Shown one piece after another: positions 12,830 to 24,700 of a DNA stretch of 64,000 bases. This DNA comes from Beaufortia kweichowensis. Taxonomy: Eukaryota; Chordata; Actinopteri; Cypriniformes; Gastromyzontidae. The notes beneath the pieces were generated by a model. It was not told where the DNA came from. It was given only the letters and a program-made list of their open reading frames with translations, and ran no database searches. Position 1 is the stretch's first letter. Each line of letters begins with the position of its first letter. The stretch spans positions 2,333,988 through 2,397,987 of the forward strand of contig CM032794.1 of the NCBI GenBank assembly GCA_019155185.1, in the 5' to 3' direction. Both the position numbers and the translations under genes were made by a program.

Positions 12830-13455
12830 CCCACCACTCTTGCAAACCTATTTTCAGAAGAAAAAATATTAACAATTTTCATCAACTGGCACAAAATGTA
12901 GGCTAGATCCTTTGAGGTATATGAGTGACAATATGAAACAATCCCAGCGCTTTACTGACTGTCAAACCTAAACATACTCTGCATTTTTACAACAACTTTC
13001 TTTAATAACTGTGACATTAATTTTTATCGAAACAGAATAACAGTGAAATTAAACATACTATCTCTAAACCTTATGCTTTGATTCATTTAAATAACACCCC
13101 AAATCACAATTACTCAAAATCTTCCCTATACGCATTCAAAACTTACACACCCAACAATATCTGTTGGCCAAAGAGTATAAATTATGATGTTTAAATGACA
13201 TTACAGTTGTACAATGACAATACTACACAACAGCGATTTCCAAACTGAGGTGTGCAAACTTTCTGTTAAAGCAAAAACTCAAAGCAAGTTAATATTTCCC
13301 GCAGTCAAATAGCAGGCATGCTATTGTTTACAAGCAGCACAACGCTAATATTAATATAAACAAACGATAAAAACAAATTAGACAAACAACATATTTCATC
13401 GGTCAATAATACGTCTACACCTGCAACACACCTGCGATTTCGGGAGAAAGAATCT
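12830..13455. other. Unique AT-rich sequence next to a candidate exon
   Basis: No exon, repeat or RNA gene is recognisable. If the donor at 13,458 is real, this stretch is the first part of the intron of a leftward transcript. Confidence 0.4.
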
Positions 13456-13458
13456 TAC

Positions 13459-13740
13459 CGGAAGCATGACGACATCGCTGTTACTGGGGTTGAGGACGCA
13501 TGTGTCCCGTTGTCGCCTTTGGACAGGGCAAAATTACATTAAACACATGCAAGTGAACTGTCATTTGTGAGTTTATTAAGATTTACAAAAAATACGATAA
13601 CGTTTACAACGTTTTCACCGATTTTAATAGTTTATGACCTACTAGGAGTAGGCTAAATGAATGTTTTATTCCCAGTTATTTAGAAACTTGATGTTCATGT
13701 TAATGCGCGTGCGCATACTGCCCATGGATGACGTAGTGCA
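13459..13740 (-). promoter_or_regulatory. Candidate leftward promoter and 5' exon ending at a strong splice donor
   Basis: On the minus strand the sequence CTTCCG is followed by GTAAGATTC, a near-ideal splice donor (exon end 13,459, GT at 13,458-13,457). Just upstream are two possible starts: ATGTCGTCATGC at 13,475, leaving five codons and two bases, and an internal ATG at 13,467 leaving exactly three codons. Both have G at -3. Further upstream, 13,704-13,715 is TGCGCACGCGCA on this strand, an exact match to the NRF-1 consensus, and 13,729-13,736 is a CRE-like site (CTACGTCA). The local CpG content is higher than the surroundings. An NRF-1 promoter with a tiny first coding segment fits a broadly expressed gene transcribed leftward, but the exon is too short to identify a protein, and it could be an alternative first exon of the gene starting near 62 kb. 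Confidence 0.42.
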
Positions 13741-13799
13741 CGTCTTTGAAACGCACTTGCTTTTCCCTCTGTTTTAAAATTTCTCAAACCGGAATAATA

Positions 13800-14440
13800 A
13801 AACGCAATTATATCACATTTGTTTCATCAAATGAAGTACTAAACTGAACAAACGCAATAACAGATATGATAAGAAACTAAAATTAAAAAATTAAACACGT
13901 TTTGCTGCTTAGTCATGTTTTATTGATATTACTGTGACGCAATTTACTTCTGTGGTTTTGACAATAATAAATACTGACTTGTTACTGTATCTAACTAACA
14001 ATTACTGTATCAATAATTTGACAAACAAATATAGAACATGTTTATTGTTTCTGAAATTGGCATATTTCTGGTCACATAAATTTCTGGATATCTAATACTT
14101 TGGTTATCTTATTATTCTCTGTCTGGCATTCATTATAACTGATCTGTACATTATGTAGGATCACGTAACCTTCTGTAGTCTGTTTGCCAAAGCTCTTGAT
14201 AAGATTATATAGTCTGACCTCTTAGATAACCCTGTTTTTGCAACTATTGGGCAGTTGCCCTGGTGTCATGCTATCATCCTGAAAACATTTCATGGCACAT
14301 TTTTATTTTGTGTCTAATATTGTCTAATCTTTTGAAGAGAAGGGTCAAACAGACTCTTTGTGGAGCTGTAAAATATCATTTAAAAATATTTATGCTCACT
14401 AAAAAGCACATACTGTAGTTTCCTTCTCTTTCCTATTTAC
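13800..14440. other. Unique AT-rich sequence
   Basis: No feature recognised. If 13,459-13,740 is a promoter, this is its upstream side; I see no convincing rightward partner transcript. Confidence 0.4.
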
Positions 14441-14442
14441 TA

Positions 14443-14492
14443 AAAATGATCATACACTCACCTTTATGTTGTTCCAAACATGTGTGACTTAC
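14443..14492. repeat. Interior fragment of AGTTCACCC-family MITE
   Basis: AATGATCATACACTCACC followed by TTATGTTGTTCCAAACATG matches the interior typical of this family (an ATTTACTCACC block then TGTTGTTCCAAAC). Both ends are missing. Confidence 0.5.
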
Positions 14493-14520
14493 TGTATGTG
14501 AACTAGAAAAGGCAGAATGT

Positions 14521-14572
14521 TTATTATTTATATAATATATAATATTATAATATTATATTATAATATATTGTA
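14521..14572. repeat. AT-only imperfect palindrome
   Basis: A run of about 50 A/T bases built from TATAATATTATAAT units that read nearly the same on both strands; it could form a cruciform. Such tracts in fish DNA are usually simple-sequence expansion. Confidence 0.75.
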
Positions 14573-17288
14573 CAGTATGACAAAAGATGCAAATATGTTG
14601 AGTTTTGTGGCTGTGTGAAAGACATGTTTAAGTCCAGCCTGCACCATGTTTTCACCTATTCGCCATCTCTTCCCATAATGCTTATATGTAGCAGATTTGT
14701 GATATTTTACGGTTATTCTGTCCTCTGCTGGTTTTAAATAAAACATCACAACTTGACCTATACAATGCAAACAGCATTAATCAATAAGAAAACAAATAAA
14801 TAATTAATCATTTTATTTATATTACACTTTTACTTCATTGACATTCAAAAAATGTAACCTCTGAACTATTTGTTGTTCATGTAATGCATACATTTAAGAA
14901 AAAGATGCTTTAAAGGTTCAGGTTATGCTGTTGTCTCTCAGTAGGAGGTATGTTCAGTCTTTAGCTAAATTTGGTCACTGCACTTTCTAATTCCCCAAAC
15001 AGCCTGAGAAGTTCACTGCCCGCTTTGTGTCAGACGACCAATTTATCCAAGAACGCAGGACCCATATTCATATGAATAAAACATCTGTCTGCACTGCGAG
15101 ACTGAAGACAAGCAGAGGAACCAATGGAACATGTATTACAAACCGGCACAAACATAAACAAAGCTCAGACATGATTAGCCAATTTCTTTGTTTGTTTTCC
15201 AGCTCTTTCCCTGCAGTGGTACTCTTTACTCAGAACATAGTGGCTTTATTTCACTGCCAAAAAAACATAAATACAATATTAACTCTTATAACCGTCATCA
15301 CATTCTGTACTGCTTGTACAGCTTTCCAAGAAACAGTGGAAAGAGTATTCAAAACATGTGCAGTTTCTATATTTATTGTATATACAATATCAATTTAATT
15401 CAGAAGCCTAAAAAGGACATAAAAACATATACAGACATCAAATATTAATCATGCAATATAATACATGTAAAAATAATTTAGTGGATTAATGTAAATACAA
15501 ACAGCACAGGGTACATAAATTGGGCAACTTTATTTAATCACTTAAATAAACATTTTATAATTTCATAAACTCTTATTAACAATTTCTTTATTTTATGAAA
15601 CAGTCTATATTTTTCTGCATAACTGAGCAGTAACCATTAAACAACCTGAATCTACAACTTGAAAATGAATATCCATTGAGATATTTTCCCATCAAAAAAA
15701 GTTTCTGCATTCTCCAAACAAGCAGTGTTTTGGATGGCAAAAGCAATGTTGGTTACATCTATAAACCAGTGTTTTATCATAAAAGATATCCCAAATCTGA
15801 TCTTTTGTCGTGTACATGATGGCCTCCAAAAACAGGACAATTTTGTAGTGCATTGAAACAGTGGTGTTTGTTGCTGTTTAGTGTTGACAAAGAAACTTTT
15901 TACCCCAGGGGGCATTTAACAGTTCACACAGAACTGTCTCATTCATTCAGCTGTATTGGTACAGTACAAACAGTATATACGAACATCTTTTGCCCTAAAA
16001 GCAATAACTGCCGGTTTTATTTATTGTTTTGTTTTTCCACTCTTAGACATTAATCATTTTATTGTTTACTGAACAAAAAACTCAAAACACATCTTAGAAA
16101 CTAGTTTCATGTGATAAAACAGTTTGTCTCTGTTTACTATCAATAACTGCATGTGGGTCAACTGTAAAATACAATTCTGGCTTGTTTGACCATCAGATAA
16201 CAGAAGTGTGTAGTGTTGTAGTATCAGGAAAGTTACATCATCACATTAACATGAACACATTTATGCACAAGTAGGGCCTGTACCTAAAATTATTTATATA
16301 TAATCAATACATAATATAAAAATATATAGTCACATTCTCCGAAGTGATTCTGATATTTTTTTCTGAGAAAAGAAAATAAAGTTCTTGTTCTCTCATTGTA
16401 AAAGAATGAAGTCTCTGGAAAACTGCGAGGGAGGGGCAGAAAAAGAAAAGCAACGCTATTAAAAAGCAGGTATCACATTTGCACATGGCACGAGGTTGTC
16501 TCTTATCTGTTCGGAACAGCACATCTGTTCAAAACAAGCCGATCAAAAAGCGCCGCTTAAAGAAATGCAATCAAAAATGTTTAGGTTGCCGTGACAGCAA
16601 GCCTGCCTTCATCTTTAGCTGCACAAACAGAGGCTTTCTTCCACCTCACAGGAGACAAGGAGGGTACCATTCTGCAAATGCGACAAGGCGTCCATGCTTT
16701 GTGGAGATCACAATTATTGTCACCCATGTGTGAAAACATTATGTTTGTGGAGAGCTGTTACCAGTGTCTTCTGTAATAAGTTGGCTGGTGAAGAAAAAGA
16801 GTCAACTGTTTGAGCAAGCTAGCAGACTTGCTACAGAAGAAAACACACTTAGATTTGTGCAACAATGAGGAAATATTTCCAAACTGCTTTCTTTCTTCAG
16901 AAACTGACTCTGAATTTTAGTGGTTTCACACACTAGGAGTTTCAGAAGTTCAGGAGTTCCACACACTACAGTTTGGAAAAGTCTTTTTTTGGCCAAACTC
17001 TAACCAAAAATGTTCATACCTAATACCTATCTATACAGTCAAAGCTATGTATTTTATAACCAAAAAATGTATTTTATGGCAAGTTATATGACTGAAGAAT
17101 CACTGCATTCTGTGATTAAATATTTTCATTTAATGATCAGCTAAACTGAAGATGAAAGTGTCCTAAGCAAGATTATTTTGCTAACATTCCCATTAAGTAT
17201 GTAAATGTTATTTCTGGATGTGTAAAATGTTCCACTAACAATTTAAGAATAACATTTTCATACCAATGTTTTCCTAACATTATAAAAC
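14573..17288. other. Unique non-coding sequence
   Basis: No gene or recognised repeat. The 123-codon plus-strand frame at 15,027-15,398 overlaps a second frame in another phase and lies in AT-rich DNA. The segment 16,420-16,740 is somewhat GC-richer and also carries competing frames. None has exon-like borders. Confidence 0.45.
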
Positions 17289-17771
17289 ACACTCTTAAAA
17301 CTCAACTCAAGTTTATTTGTATAGCACTTTACAATTTGCACTGAAACATATTGGTAAAAACAGGCAATACATTACACACATAAAAAAAATGCAAATACAC
17401 TCCCACTCACACATAACATACACACAACAAACACATATTATACATACACAACAGAACAGAACAGAACAAAAGAAACAAAGGTATCACATACATATATAAA
17501 TATATATATATATATATATAAAACGTGCTTCACAATAACATAAAAAATTCTGTCTGTATGGTTCCATAAAGAACCTTTAACATCCAAAGAAACCTTTTGT
17601 TTCCCAAAAGTTTCTTTGTTGTGAAAAACATTCTTTAGTCAATAAAAAGTAAGAAAGAAAAGCTTCTTTCAAGAATATATAACTAAACGGTTCTTTGGGG
17701 AACCAAACATGGATGTTCTGTGGCATCTCTGTGAAGAAGCTTTTGTAGAAACTTTACTTTTAAGAGTGCAC
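17289..17771. mobile_element. CACTCTTAAAA-family MITE, interrupted by another repeat
   Basis: The left end reads CACTCTTAAAA (17,290) and the right end TTTTAAGAGTGCAC (to 17,771), an inverted pair. The body from 17,535 (TCCATAAAGAACCTTTAACA ... AACGGTTCTTTGGGGAACC) matches the copy at 51,580 (CCAAAAAGAACCTTTAACAT). Between the left end and the body lies about 230 bp of unrelated sequence that begins AACTCAAGTTTATTTGTATA (a common fish repeat motif) and ends in a TA run. The simplest reading is a second element inserted close to the left terminus of the first. No transposase is encoded. Confidence 0.62.
17301..17530. repeat. Inserted TTTATTTGTATAGCAC repeat with A/C-rich and (TA)n tail
   Basis: Starts with CAAGTTTATTTGTATAGCAC, which I recognise as the opening of a widespread fish repeat usually followed by TTTTCACAATACA-like sequence; here it is ACTTTACAATTTGCACTG. 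It passes into an ACACA-rich stretch (17,380-17,480) and a TA run of about 30 bases (17,490-17,520). Its position inside the CACTCTTAAAA element suggests it is the younger insertion. Confidence 0.5.
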
Positions 17772-18819
17772 TCTTTAAATATTGCAGAAGAATTTAAATT
17801 TGTATTAATTTAAAATAAAATAGCAAAAGACTAATCAAACTAACATTAAAAATGGAACAAAACTCATTTGCAGCCACCCAACAAGAGATGTCCAACATTT
17901 TAACAAAAGCCTTTTCAGCCAATGTGGTAATTAGGAAACTTTATCTGTCTCGGACAAGAAAAGTGAAGTCTTTATAATGCTCTGTTAACGTGCGCTAGAT
18001 TTCATGCCAAGTTAATAGTAGCCAATTGTACGGCTCTTTTGATTAAGGTCAGTACTTTCACCAGAGCTATTTTGACGGCTTGTTCTCGCAGCAGCTCTGA
18101 AATCTTTATTTAACCTTTACTGACTCACAATTAGATTACCGCAAACATTTATTGTGTGATATGTGTGACGTTGCATTAGCATTTTGTAATTTCAATCTAT
18201 GGAAGGTTGACTTCCTTATTGTTTAATTAATTTACAGCACATCAGTTGAGTAGATCAAGATATAATAAGATATATAAGACAAGCGTAGCTATATGTTAAG
18301 CATTCGAGCATAAATGGATCTGATTTAGGTTGTCCAATGCAATCAGCAGCCAAAGAGAAAGCAAACAGAATAGCAATGGAGCCTAAAGTATCACAGAACT
18401 GATTAGACACTGATTATCCTCATATTCCCCTCACAATGTCTGATGACATTATGACAGGCAATTTTCACATTCAATCTTCACTTTGTTACTAAAAAGTGCA
18501 TATTCATTTGAAGTCGTACTCGCAATTTTCTATTCTATTATGCCATGCCTTGTGAAGGATTGGCAAATGCACATAGAATAGGGTTTCTTTAATGGAAACT
18601 AAAAGAGCGTAACAATACTCTCAACTCACGATTCAGTACAATATAGGTTCACAATTACGATAGTATCACAAAATATTAAAATTAAACTCAAATTCAAACA
18701 TCAGATTTATTTCCAAAACATAATAACATGTTTTGTTGTATGTACAACTTGTTATAGAATAGACATTATTCAAAGTATATAATGTATATATAATATATAA
18801 TATAATGGTATAAAGATCT
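17772..18819. other. Unique AT-rich sequence
   Basis: No gene, RNA or repeat recognised. Some structured unique sequence at 17,960-18,250. Confidence 0.45.
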
Positions 18820-18958
18820 GTTACTGTTTTACAGTCTAAAGAAAATTTTTTCACAACAGTGAAATTGAATGGTTCTTCTGATGTTGAAGGTTCTTTAAAT
18901 AACCATTCAGTCAAAACAGGCTCTTCTGCAGCATCATGAAGCACCTTTAGTTTTGGTT
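18820..18958. repeat. Right half of CACTCTTAAAA-family MITE
   Basis: Contains TTACAGTCTAAAG, AATGGTTCTTCTGATGTTGA, AGGTTCTTTAAATAACCATT and CATCATGAAGCACCTTTAG. These match the right half at 38,325-38,450 (AACCATACAGTCCAAAATGA, then TGGTGTCGTGAAGCATG). The terminal TTTTAAGAGTG has been lost. Confidence 0.55.
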
Positions 18959-19486
18959 AAAGGGCCCGCAGCATTATACAGTCAATGACCCAGAAATCAT
19001 AGCTACTGTATGACCCGAAAAGAACGGTCATAAAATGGATATCCCATAAACTACATTTCTAAACATTTGACAGGCAGAAAACAAGAATAATTATCATGTG
19101 CATCTTCATTTTCCCACATGTCTTATCTTAAATAGGCAAGGCTGTTTATAATGAGACATATGAAGGAAGTGAAGATAACCTCTTCCTCCAGCCCTTTTCC
19201 ATCTAATCACAGTTCGTTGAGAGGAACATGCCTCTCGTTCACGCACCGTCCCTTTAGCAATTACTGTTCTGACATCTCCACAATGCTTTTGTAATTACGG
19301 CCATCATATTTATCCACTGAGCTCAAGGTCTGAATGTGGATAACAACCTCATGTAAAACAAGGCCATAATAACATACGTGATGGCTAATGAACTGTTAGC
19401 GTGGCATTTTCTGATTGCACAGCAATTTTTATACAGCAATTATATTTTTAACATAAACCTCACCTTAATTTCTATACATATACTGT
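18959..19486. other. Unique sequence, partly GC-richer
   Basis: No gene recognised. The part 19,130-19,430 is repeat-free and structured (for example GAGAGGAACATGCCTCTCG) and could be a conserved non-coding block. Confidence 0.3.
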
Positions 19487-19551
19487 AAGTACATATATAC
19501 ATATATACATTTACATTTACATTTAGGCATTTAGCTGACATATATACATAT

Positions 19552-19628
<77 letters not shown>

Positions 19629-19713
19629 CATATACACATACATATATATACACATACATATATATATACATATATATATACATATACATATATATATATA
19701 TATACACATTTAC

Positions 19714-19756
<43 letters not shown>

Positions 19757-19830
19757 TACATATATATACATATATACATACATATATATACTGTATATAC
19801 ATACATATATATACTGTATATACATACATA

Positions 19831-19892
<62 letters not shown>

Positions 19893-19900
19893 TGTATGTA
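19487..19900. repeat. Compound (TA)n/(CATA)n/(TATG)n microsatellite seeded by a SINE tail
   Basis: At 19,507-19,540 the text TACATTTACATTTACATTTA followed by GGCATTTAGCTGACA is the 3' tail of the same SINE found elsewhere, cut off before its TTATCCAAAGCGAC core. It runs directly into about 360 bases of alternating TA, CA and CATA units, with two copies of a block around TATACTGTATATACATACAT (19,790-19,830) and a closing (TATG)n run at 19,862-19,900. The long Tyr-Ile or Cys-Val minus-strand frames here are simple-repeat read-through. Confidence 0.88.
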
Positions 19901-20539
19901 CGGATTACAAGGAAAAGTAGTAAACTTTAATACCCTGAAAAAGTCTCATCTGCATTCCTTATCATGGTCATGGTTTTGCTCCATCTCGGCTGATCTAAAA
20001 AGAGTTCACTTGGCTGAAAGGAAATCTCTTTAGTCCTCCTTCCCATGTTGATGAAATAAATTAGGGTGAGGTTTGTGTCTTTGATCCTGTACTTCAATTC
20101 AGGTTGTTATTGAGTCTGTGCAGGAGTGCTCACTACCGAGAATCCCTGATTTTGATGAACGTGGATGGGTCTGTCTGCGCTGATGAGGGACTACATCTGT
20201 CCTCAGCACAAACACACTCTTAAAAGCACCTTTAGTGATTGGCTCCCCTGATGAGATAGAAGATAAGAGTCTTACGGGAAGCCAGGCCCGGGTCGTCCTG
20301 GCTCATTCCCAATCTGATGAGAAAAGGTGACTGCATGACCACAAACAACTGCACACCACATGCTGACTGACAAAAAGAAGACATTGATGTTAAATAATAA
20401 AGGAATAATTGACTGCAAAAAATGATTGCATGACTCAAAAACATTTGCATTTCTGTCTGTATCTTATGAATGAAAGTCATACAGGTTTGGATCAACACTA
20501 GGGTAAAATATGGTTTTATCCAATTGCAAACTACACGTA
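19901..20539. other. Unique sequence with a solo CACTCTTAAAA end
   Basis: ACACACTCTTAAAAGCACCT at 20,213 is one terminus of the CACTCTTAAAA MITE family, without a visible partner. Otherwise no feature is recognised; 20,100-20,340 is GC-richer unique DNA. Confidence 0.45.
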
Positions 20540-20994
20540 TACAGTAGCAGTCAAAAGTTTGGAAACCGCTATTGTTTAGATTTTATCCAGATTTTAGAAT
20601 AGTGGTAAATTCATCAAATCCATGAAATAACACAATTGTAATTGTGGGAATTATATTGTGACTAAAATCATCTAAAATAAATGAACACTATGTTATATTT
20701 GATCATCTTCAAAAGTAGTCAAACTTTGTCTAGAATTTGTAAAATCATACTTTTGACATTTTATCATCCAGCTTCTTAACCTGTGATGCTTTTTAAACAG
20801 CAATGAAGGAATTTATATCTATAATGAACTTTATTGTCTGCTTTTTATTCATTATTTGCTCCAAGTAATACATTTCAAAAACTACAGTATTAGTTTTTCA
20901 ATTAAAGAAATGAATTCAAACATTAAAATATACACCTTTAAGATCATGAGAAATATTTCCATCAGTTGTATCTAAACTTTTGATTGGTGCTGTA
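20540..20994. mobile_element. Tc1/mariner-type MITE, non-autonomous
   Basis: The left end TACAGTAGCAGTCAAAAGTT and the right end AACTTTTGATTGGTGCTGTA are inverted repeats of about 25 bases: the right end reversed is TACAGCACCAATCAAAAGTT. The termini are bounded by TA, the target duplication used by Tc1/mariner transposons. AGTCAAAAGTTTGGA is a familiar terminal motif of fish Tc1-like elements. At 455 bp it is far shorter than a full Tc1 (about 1.6 kb), and I see no transposase-like frame with DDE features, so it depended on a transposase supplied elsewhere. Terminal mismatches show that it is old. Confidence 0.8.
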
Positions 20995-21584
20995 CTGCAG
21001 CTATTTCATATATTGTCCTTATGTTCTTTATGAGAACATGAAATCTACCCAGAGAAAATCATCACTTAGTCCTCCTCTGCAAAGTGACATCTTCCACCAA
21101 TTTTATTTGGTTAGAGAGAATCAAAGTCCCACATAGTATGATTGAGAATTTTCAAAACCCACTTCTATCAGCGGAGTCCTACACATTTACATATCTTAGT
21201 GAATATATTTCCGACTTGTGGTTTCAGATAATGACTTGCATCCTTGGAGACTTCCCTGCACTGTCAAAATGGGTTGTCTATTGGTTATGTACATCACCCA
21301 GGAGATGTAATCTATCGCCACTGATTTTCATTTCACTGAATTTCTTGTTATAGTTTTCAGCGTGCTCCATTTTCGCCTGGCTTAAATATTATAAATCAAG
21401 CATCAGAAGTAGACTCAAAAAGCAGAGGAGTCACTAAATCCAAATGGAAGACGACTGAATGCAAATCTATACTTTCATACTACATTCACATGGTTGTGTG
21501 ACAACTGTATTCACTAAATGTATTATTTACCAAAAACATATATAAAAAAGTCCAGTCACAACTGACATAACATTAATGTTTATG
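20995..21584. other. Unique AT-rich sequence
   Basis: No gene or repeat recognised. An 89-codon plus-strand frame (21,084-21,353) has no recognisable motif and no splice context. Confidence 0.45.
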
Positions 21585-21586
21585 TA

Positions 21587-21770
21587 CATTTACATTTACA
21601 TTTAGCTGATGCTTTTATCCAAAGCGACTTACAAATATTAGGAGACAATGAAGCAACATCAAAAGCAACAATAGTACTAAGAAGTGCTTTCCTAAGTTTA
21701 CAATGTTTTGCAGTGCTAGATGAATACCTGTAGAGGAAAGAAGAGAGTTTTTTGTTTGTTTTGTTTTATG
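21587..21770 (-). repeat. SINE 3' region, fullest copy of the first body type
   Basis: On the plus strand it reads ACATTTACATTTAGCTGATG, CTTTTATCCAAAGCGACTTA, then a body with ATTAGGAGACAATGAAGC, AAGAAGTGCTTTCC, TGCTAGATGAATACCTGTAG and GAGAGTTTTTTGTTTG. The copy at 62,988-63,145 follows the same order (AAAAAGTGCTATAGC, GGCTAGAAAGTACCTGTTGA, GGAACGTTTTTTGTC). Since the tRNA-headed copy at 36,690 has the tail on the left, this SINE is also on the minus strand. The tRNA part is not recognisable to the right. Confidence 0.75.
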
Positions 21771-23089
21771 ATGTCAGGTGTTAAAGATTATTCTTAACCA
21801 ACAACAGGCAATATTCTAAACAGCGCAAAAACAAGGTAAACAAAACTAAGCCGAACTCACACACAACTGCTGTCTACTGCAGACGAATCGCTTCAATCGC
21901 TTATGTATCTGGTGATCTAAAACAGATCTGCTGCTTTATAAACATACTTTTTATAAAAAAGTAAAGAAGACACCATTACCATCTCTGTTTAAAGTCAGAA
22001 CAGACACAATCTAAACCATCATTGATTGGCAGCAAATGTGACTGCATGACTTCAGTGGCACCTGGTGGCATTAATCATTTTTTCCAAAATGCATTTGCAA
22101 AAGTTTCTAACTTGCATTTATTTCATTTTATAGCTCCTTTTTTGTTTGTTATGTTTCTTATTCAAACAATATCCCATTTCTCATCTCTTAAGAAAGATCA
22201 ATAGACATAAAAACAAAAATCAATCTTTACTTATTTTCTCTGTAGCCATCTAAAGAGTTTATTTAAACACTAGATTTCACAATATTCTCTGAGAACACAA
22301 AGACAATGTTTGTTTTTAGGTTTTACGACTTCATAATGCTTTTTCTTGAGCAGTATCTGGCACATCTTGTGTTGTATGTTCACTCATAGAGAGCTGTTGA
22401 CTTGATGTTTATATCCACCACTGTTTTCTGGCAGCAGCCTTCTGTATATTTTGCATCACAGTATAAAGTTATTTTCAAGTGGCTTTAAAAGAACTGCCGC
22501 TTGATTTTCTTTACAGCAGTTTCAGCATGCTGTCACATTGACTCTGAATTCAAGCCAGCCGACTGCATCCGTTCAAAACAAGCCATTAGCCACCAGTCCA
22601 ATCCAAACCGACTCTTGCTTGTTTTTTCAAAAAGGATTGACTGACAACACAAGTTTCTACCATACAGACATGTTATAGAGCTAGATCAGAGTATACCTTT
22701 ATCTCTTATCAACTATTGTAGCTGATTTGCCACGTGACTGGTTTCAAATGATTAAAACACAGGGTTGAACTAAACGTAAAACAAATGATTTTATTCTTTA
22801 AAATTCTATTACCATTAACTAATTTCTATGTCTGTCCAAACCTACATGCTGTCATTTATTTCCATCAAACAAAAGAGCTTGCAAACAAAACGTTGCATTC
22901 TTAAAATATTAAGTATATTGTGTTACATTTTGTTATGATATATGAGAATCAATGGTCTCTTTTCATCTACAAACCCTTTATTTAGAGAAGTGTCAGTAAA
23001 TAGCAATTCATTTTCATTCTGTTCATAACACAATGCCTTCGGATATAATGAATTGTCTGTAACGCAATTTCATTACATTCGATTTACAT
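21771..23089. other. Unique AT-rich sequence
   Basis: No gene, RNA gene or repeat recognised. Confidence 0.45.
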
Positions 23090-23091
23090 AT

Positions 23092-23135
23092 TTGACGCCT
23101 TTAACTAAAACAACTTACAGTGCATTCAACATACA
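23092..23135 (-). repeat. Degenerate SINE remnant (second body type)
   Basis: TGACGCCTTTAACTAAAACAACTTACAGTGCATTCAA is a mutated form of the SINE core followed by CAGTGCATT, the body join seen at 36,725-36,740 (GCGACTTCCAGTGCATTAAA). Only the core region is left. Confidence 0.5.
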
Positions 23136-24700
23136 CATTTAATCACATTTATTAATTTTTTGTGTTTCATTGAAAAATAACAGGATATAGGTTTTGGACG
23201 ACCTAAGTGTGAGTATGAAAGATTTTAATCTAGGAATATAAATCAAAATGAACACACCATCACTGAAGGTTAAGACAAACCTGATCTTAGAAAGACAATT
23301 TGCATGTGTTGCATATAATATAACATCGAAACCATTTCAATCAATTTGGAAAAGCAATAAAGTTAACAACATTTGATTACCAGTACTGAGTGTGAAAATG
23401 ACAACATTCAGGCTTCATCGCTTGAACAATCTCAGCAATGATTATATTCATTTAAAACAGTGAAGGTCGCCATCAACAGAAATTACACTATAACACTGCA
23501 CATCTTGGTGGCAAACATTTTGATTCAGTTCGAATGGTGTTTACAAAAAGACTGAATCCAGATAGAAGAGAGAATCTTGAATACGCTCAGAAAATCGACA
23601 CGCGCTCTGCCGAGAGGGACCGACTCTTCTCTCACCCTATTAATTTGCATCATTCCGGGAGAAGAACGTTGTTATCATTCCAATTCAAGTAATTAAAACA
23701 TCACTCTGCACCGCAGATTTCTTTTCCCACTCGCTGTTCCCCACGCAGGGCTCGGTCTCCAAAGCCTCAACACATAACAACCCAATTTCCCAACATCAGC
23801 TTATATTCACATCTGATTCTGTCGCTGTGCTGTTGGGAGACGAAACGAGGTCTCAGAACACAGAAATCTAAATAACGTTATGACGCTCGGCACAAACCTC
23901 ATTTATAAGCCAACGCCTCTGCTGAATTTGATTACTTTGTTTGTTTGTATTTTCTTATGCAAAAAGAAAATGTACAAAATGCAAAAACATGTTTGCAAGG
24001 CTGGATCTGCCATCGTAACGTATAGGGGGATCCTGCTTAACATCTCCTTTTGTGATCTGCAGAAGAAAAGGGGTTTGGAAAGACATGAGAGTAAGAAAAT
24101 GATTCAGAATTTGTATTTTTGAGTCTCTTTAACATGAAGAGTTCATGATCTGGCTGAACAGTTGAAGCTAACAATGTTAGATTACTCCATCCCAGATTTT
24201 ACTTTCCATGACAAACCAGTCAAAAGCGGAAAATCACAATTCAGAATAATGGATTCTCCTGTCAGGAGACATCAGTGATTACAGACACCCGCCTTGATCA
24301 TATGTTCACGATTGAAAATTGCATGCAGACTCAACGTAGTTGCATCATGGTTACACACCACTTCACTTAATATTCTTCTATATGCCAGTAATCTATCCAG
24401 ATACACAAAATCTAATAAACATCACACACAGCAATGTAAACAGTCTAATAATATGCCAAGGGCAGTCATGCCCAATGTCACGGGGGCAATTTGTCAGCAC
24501 AAGACCGGTAGGAGTCACCAACGCAAACTTGGGAACATCTGGGGATGCCCTCGGTACCGGGTGGCCAGCCGGCAGGGAGACGCCGCAGGTTCTGAGTGAC
24601 AGATGTATGTGCTTTCGTGGCCAGTCTAAGGGACAAAGCTGAATCATTAATCAGACGGCATCACCTCCACAGACAAATATGGCGGAAATAACAGCCTTGA
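23136..24700. other. Unique sequence with a GC-richer block
   Basis: No gene called. The block 23,590-23,880 is repeat-free and GC-richer, with CCCTATTAATTTGCATCATT (TAAT and an octamer-like TTTGCAT) and GGGAGACGAAACGAGG. It is a candidate conserved non-coding element. The 24,290-24,660 region also has higher GC, with three overlapping frames in different phases and no exon borders. Confidence 0.32.

Noticed and set aside
19440..19851. Tyr/Ile-rich minus-strand frames that look like membrane peptides
   Set aside because: Translation of TA/CATA microsatellite.
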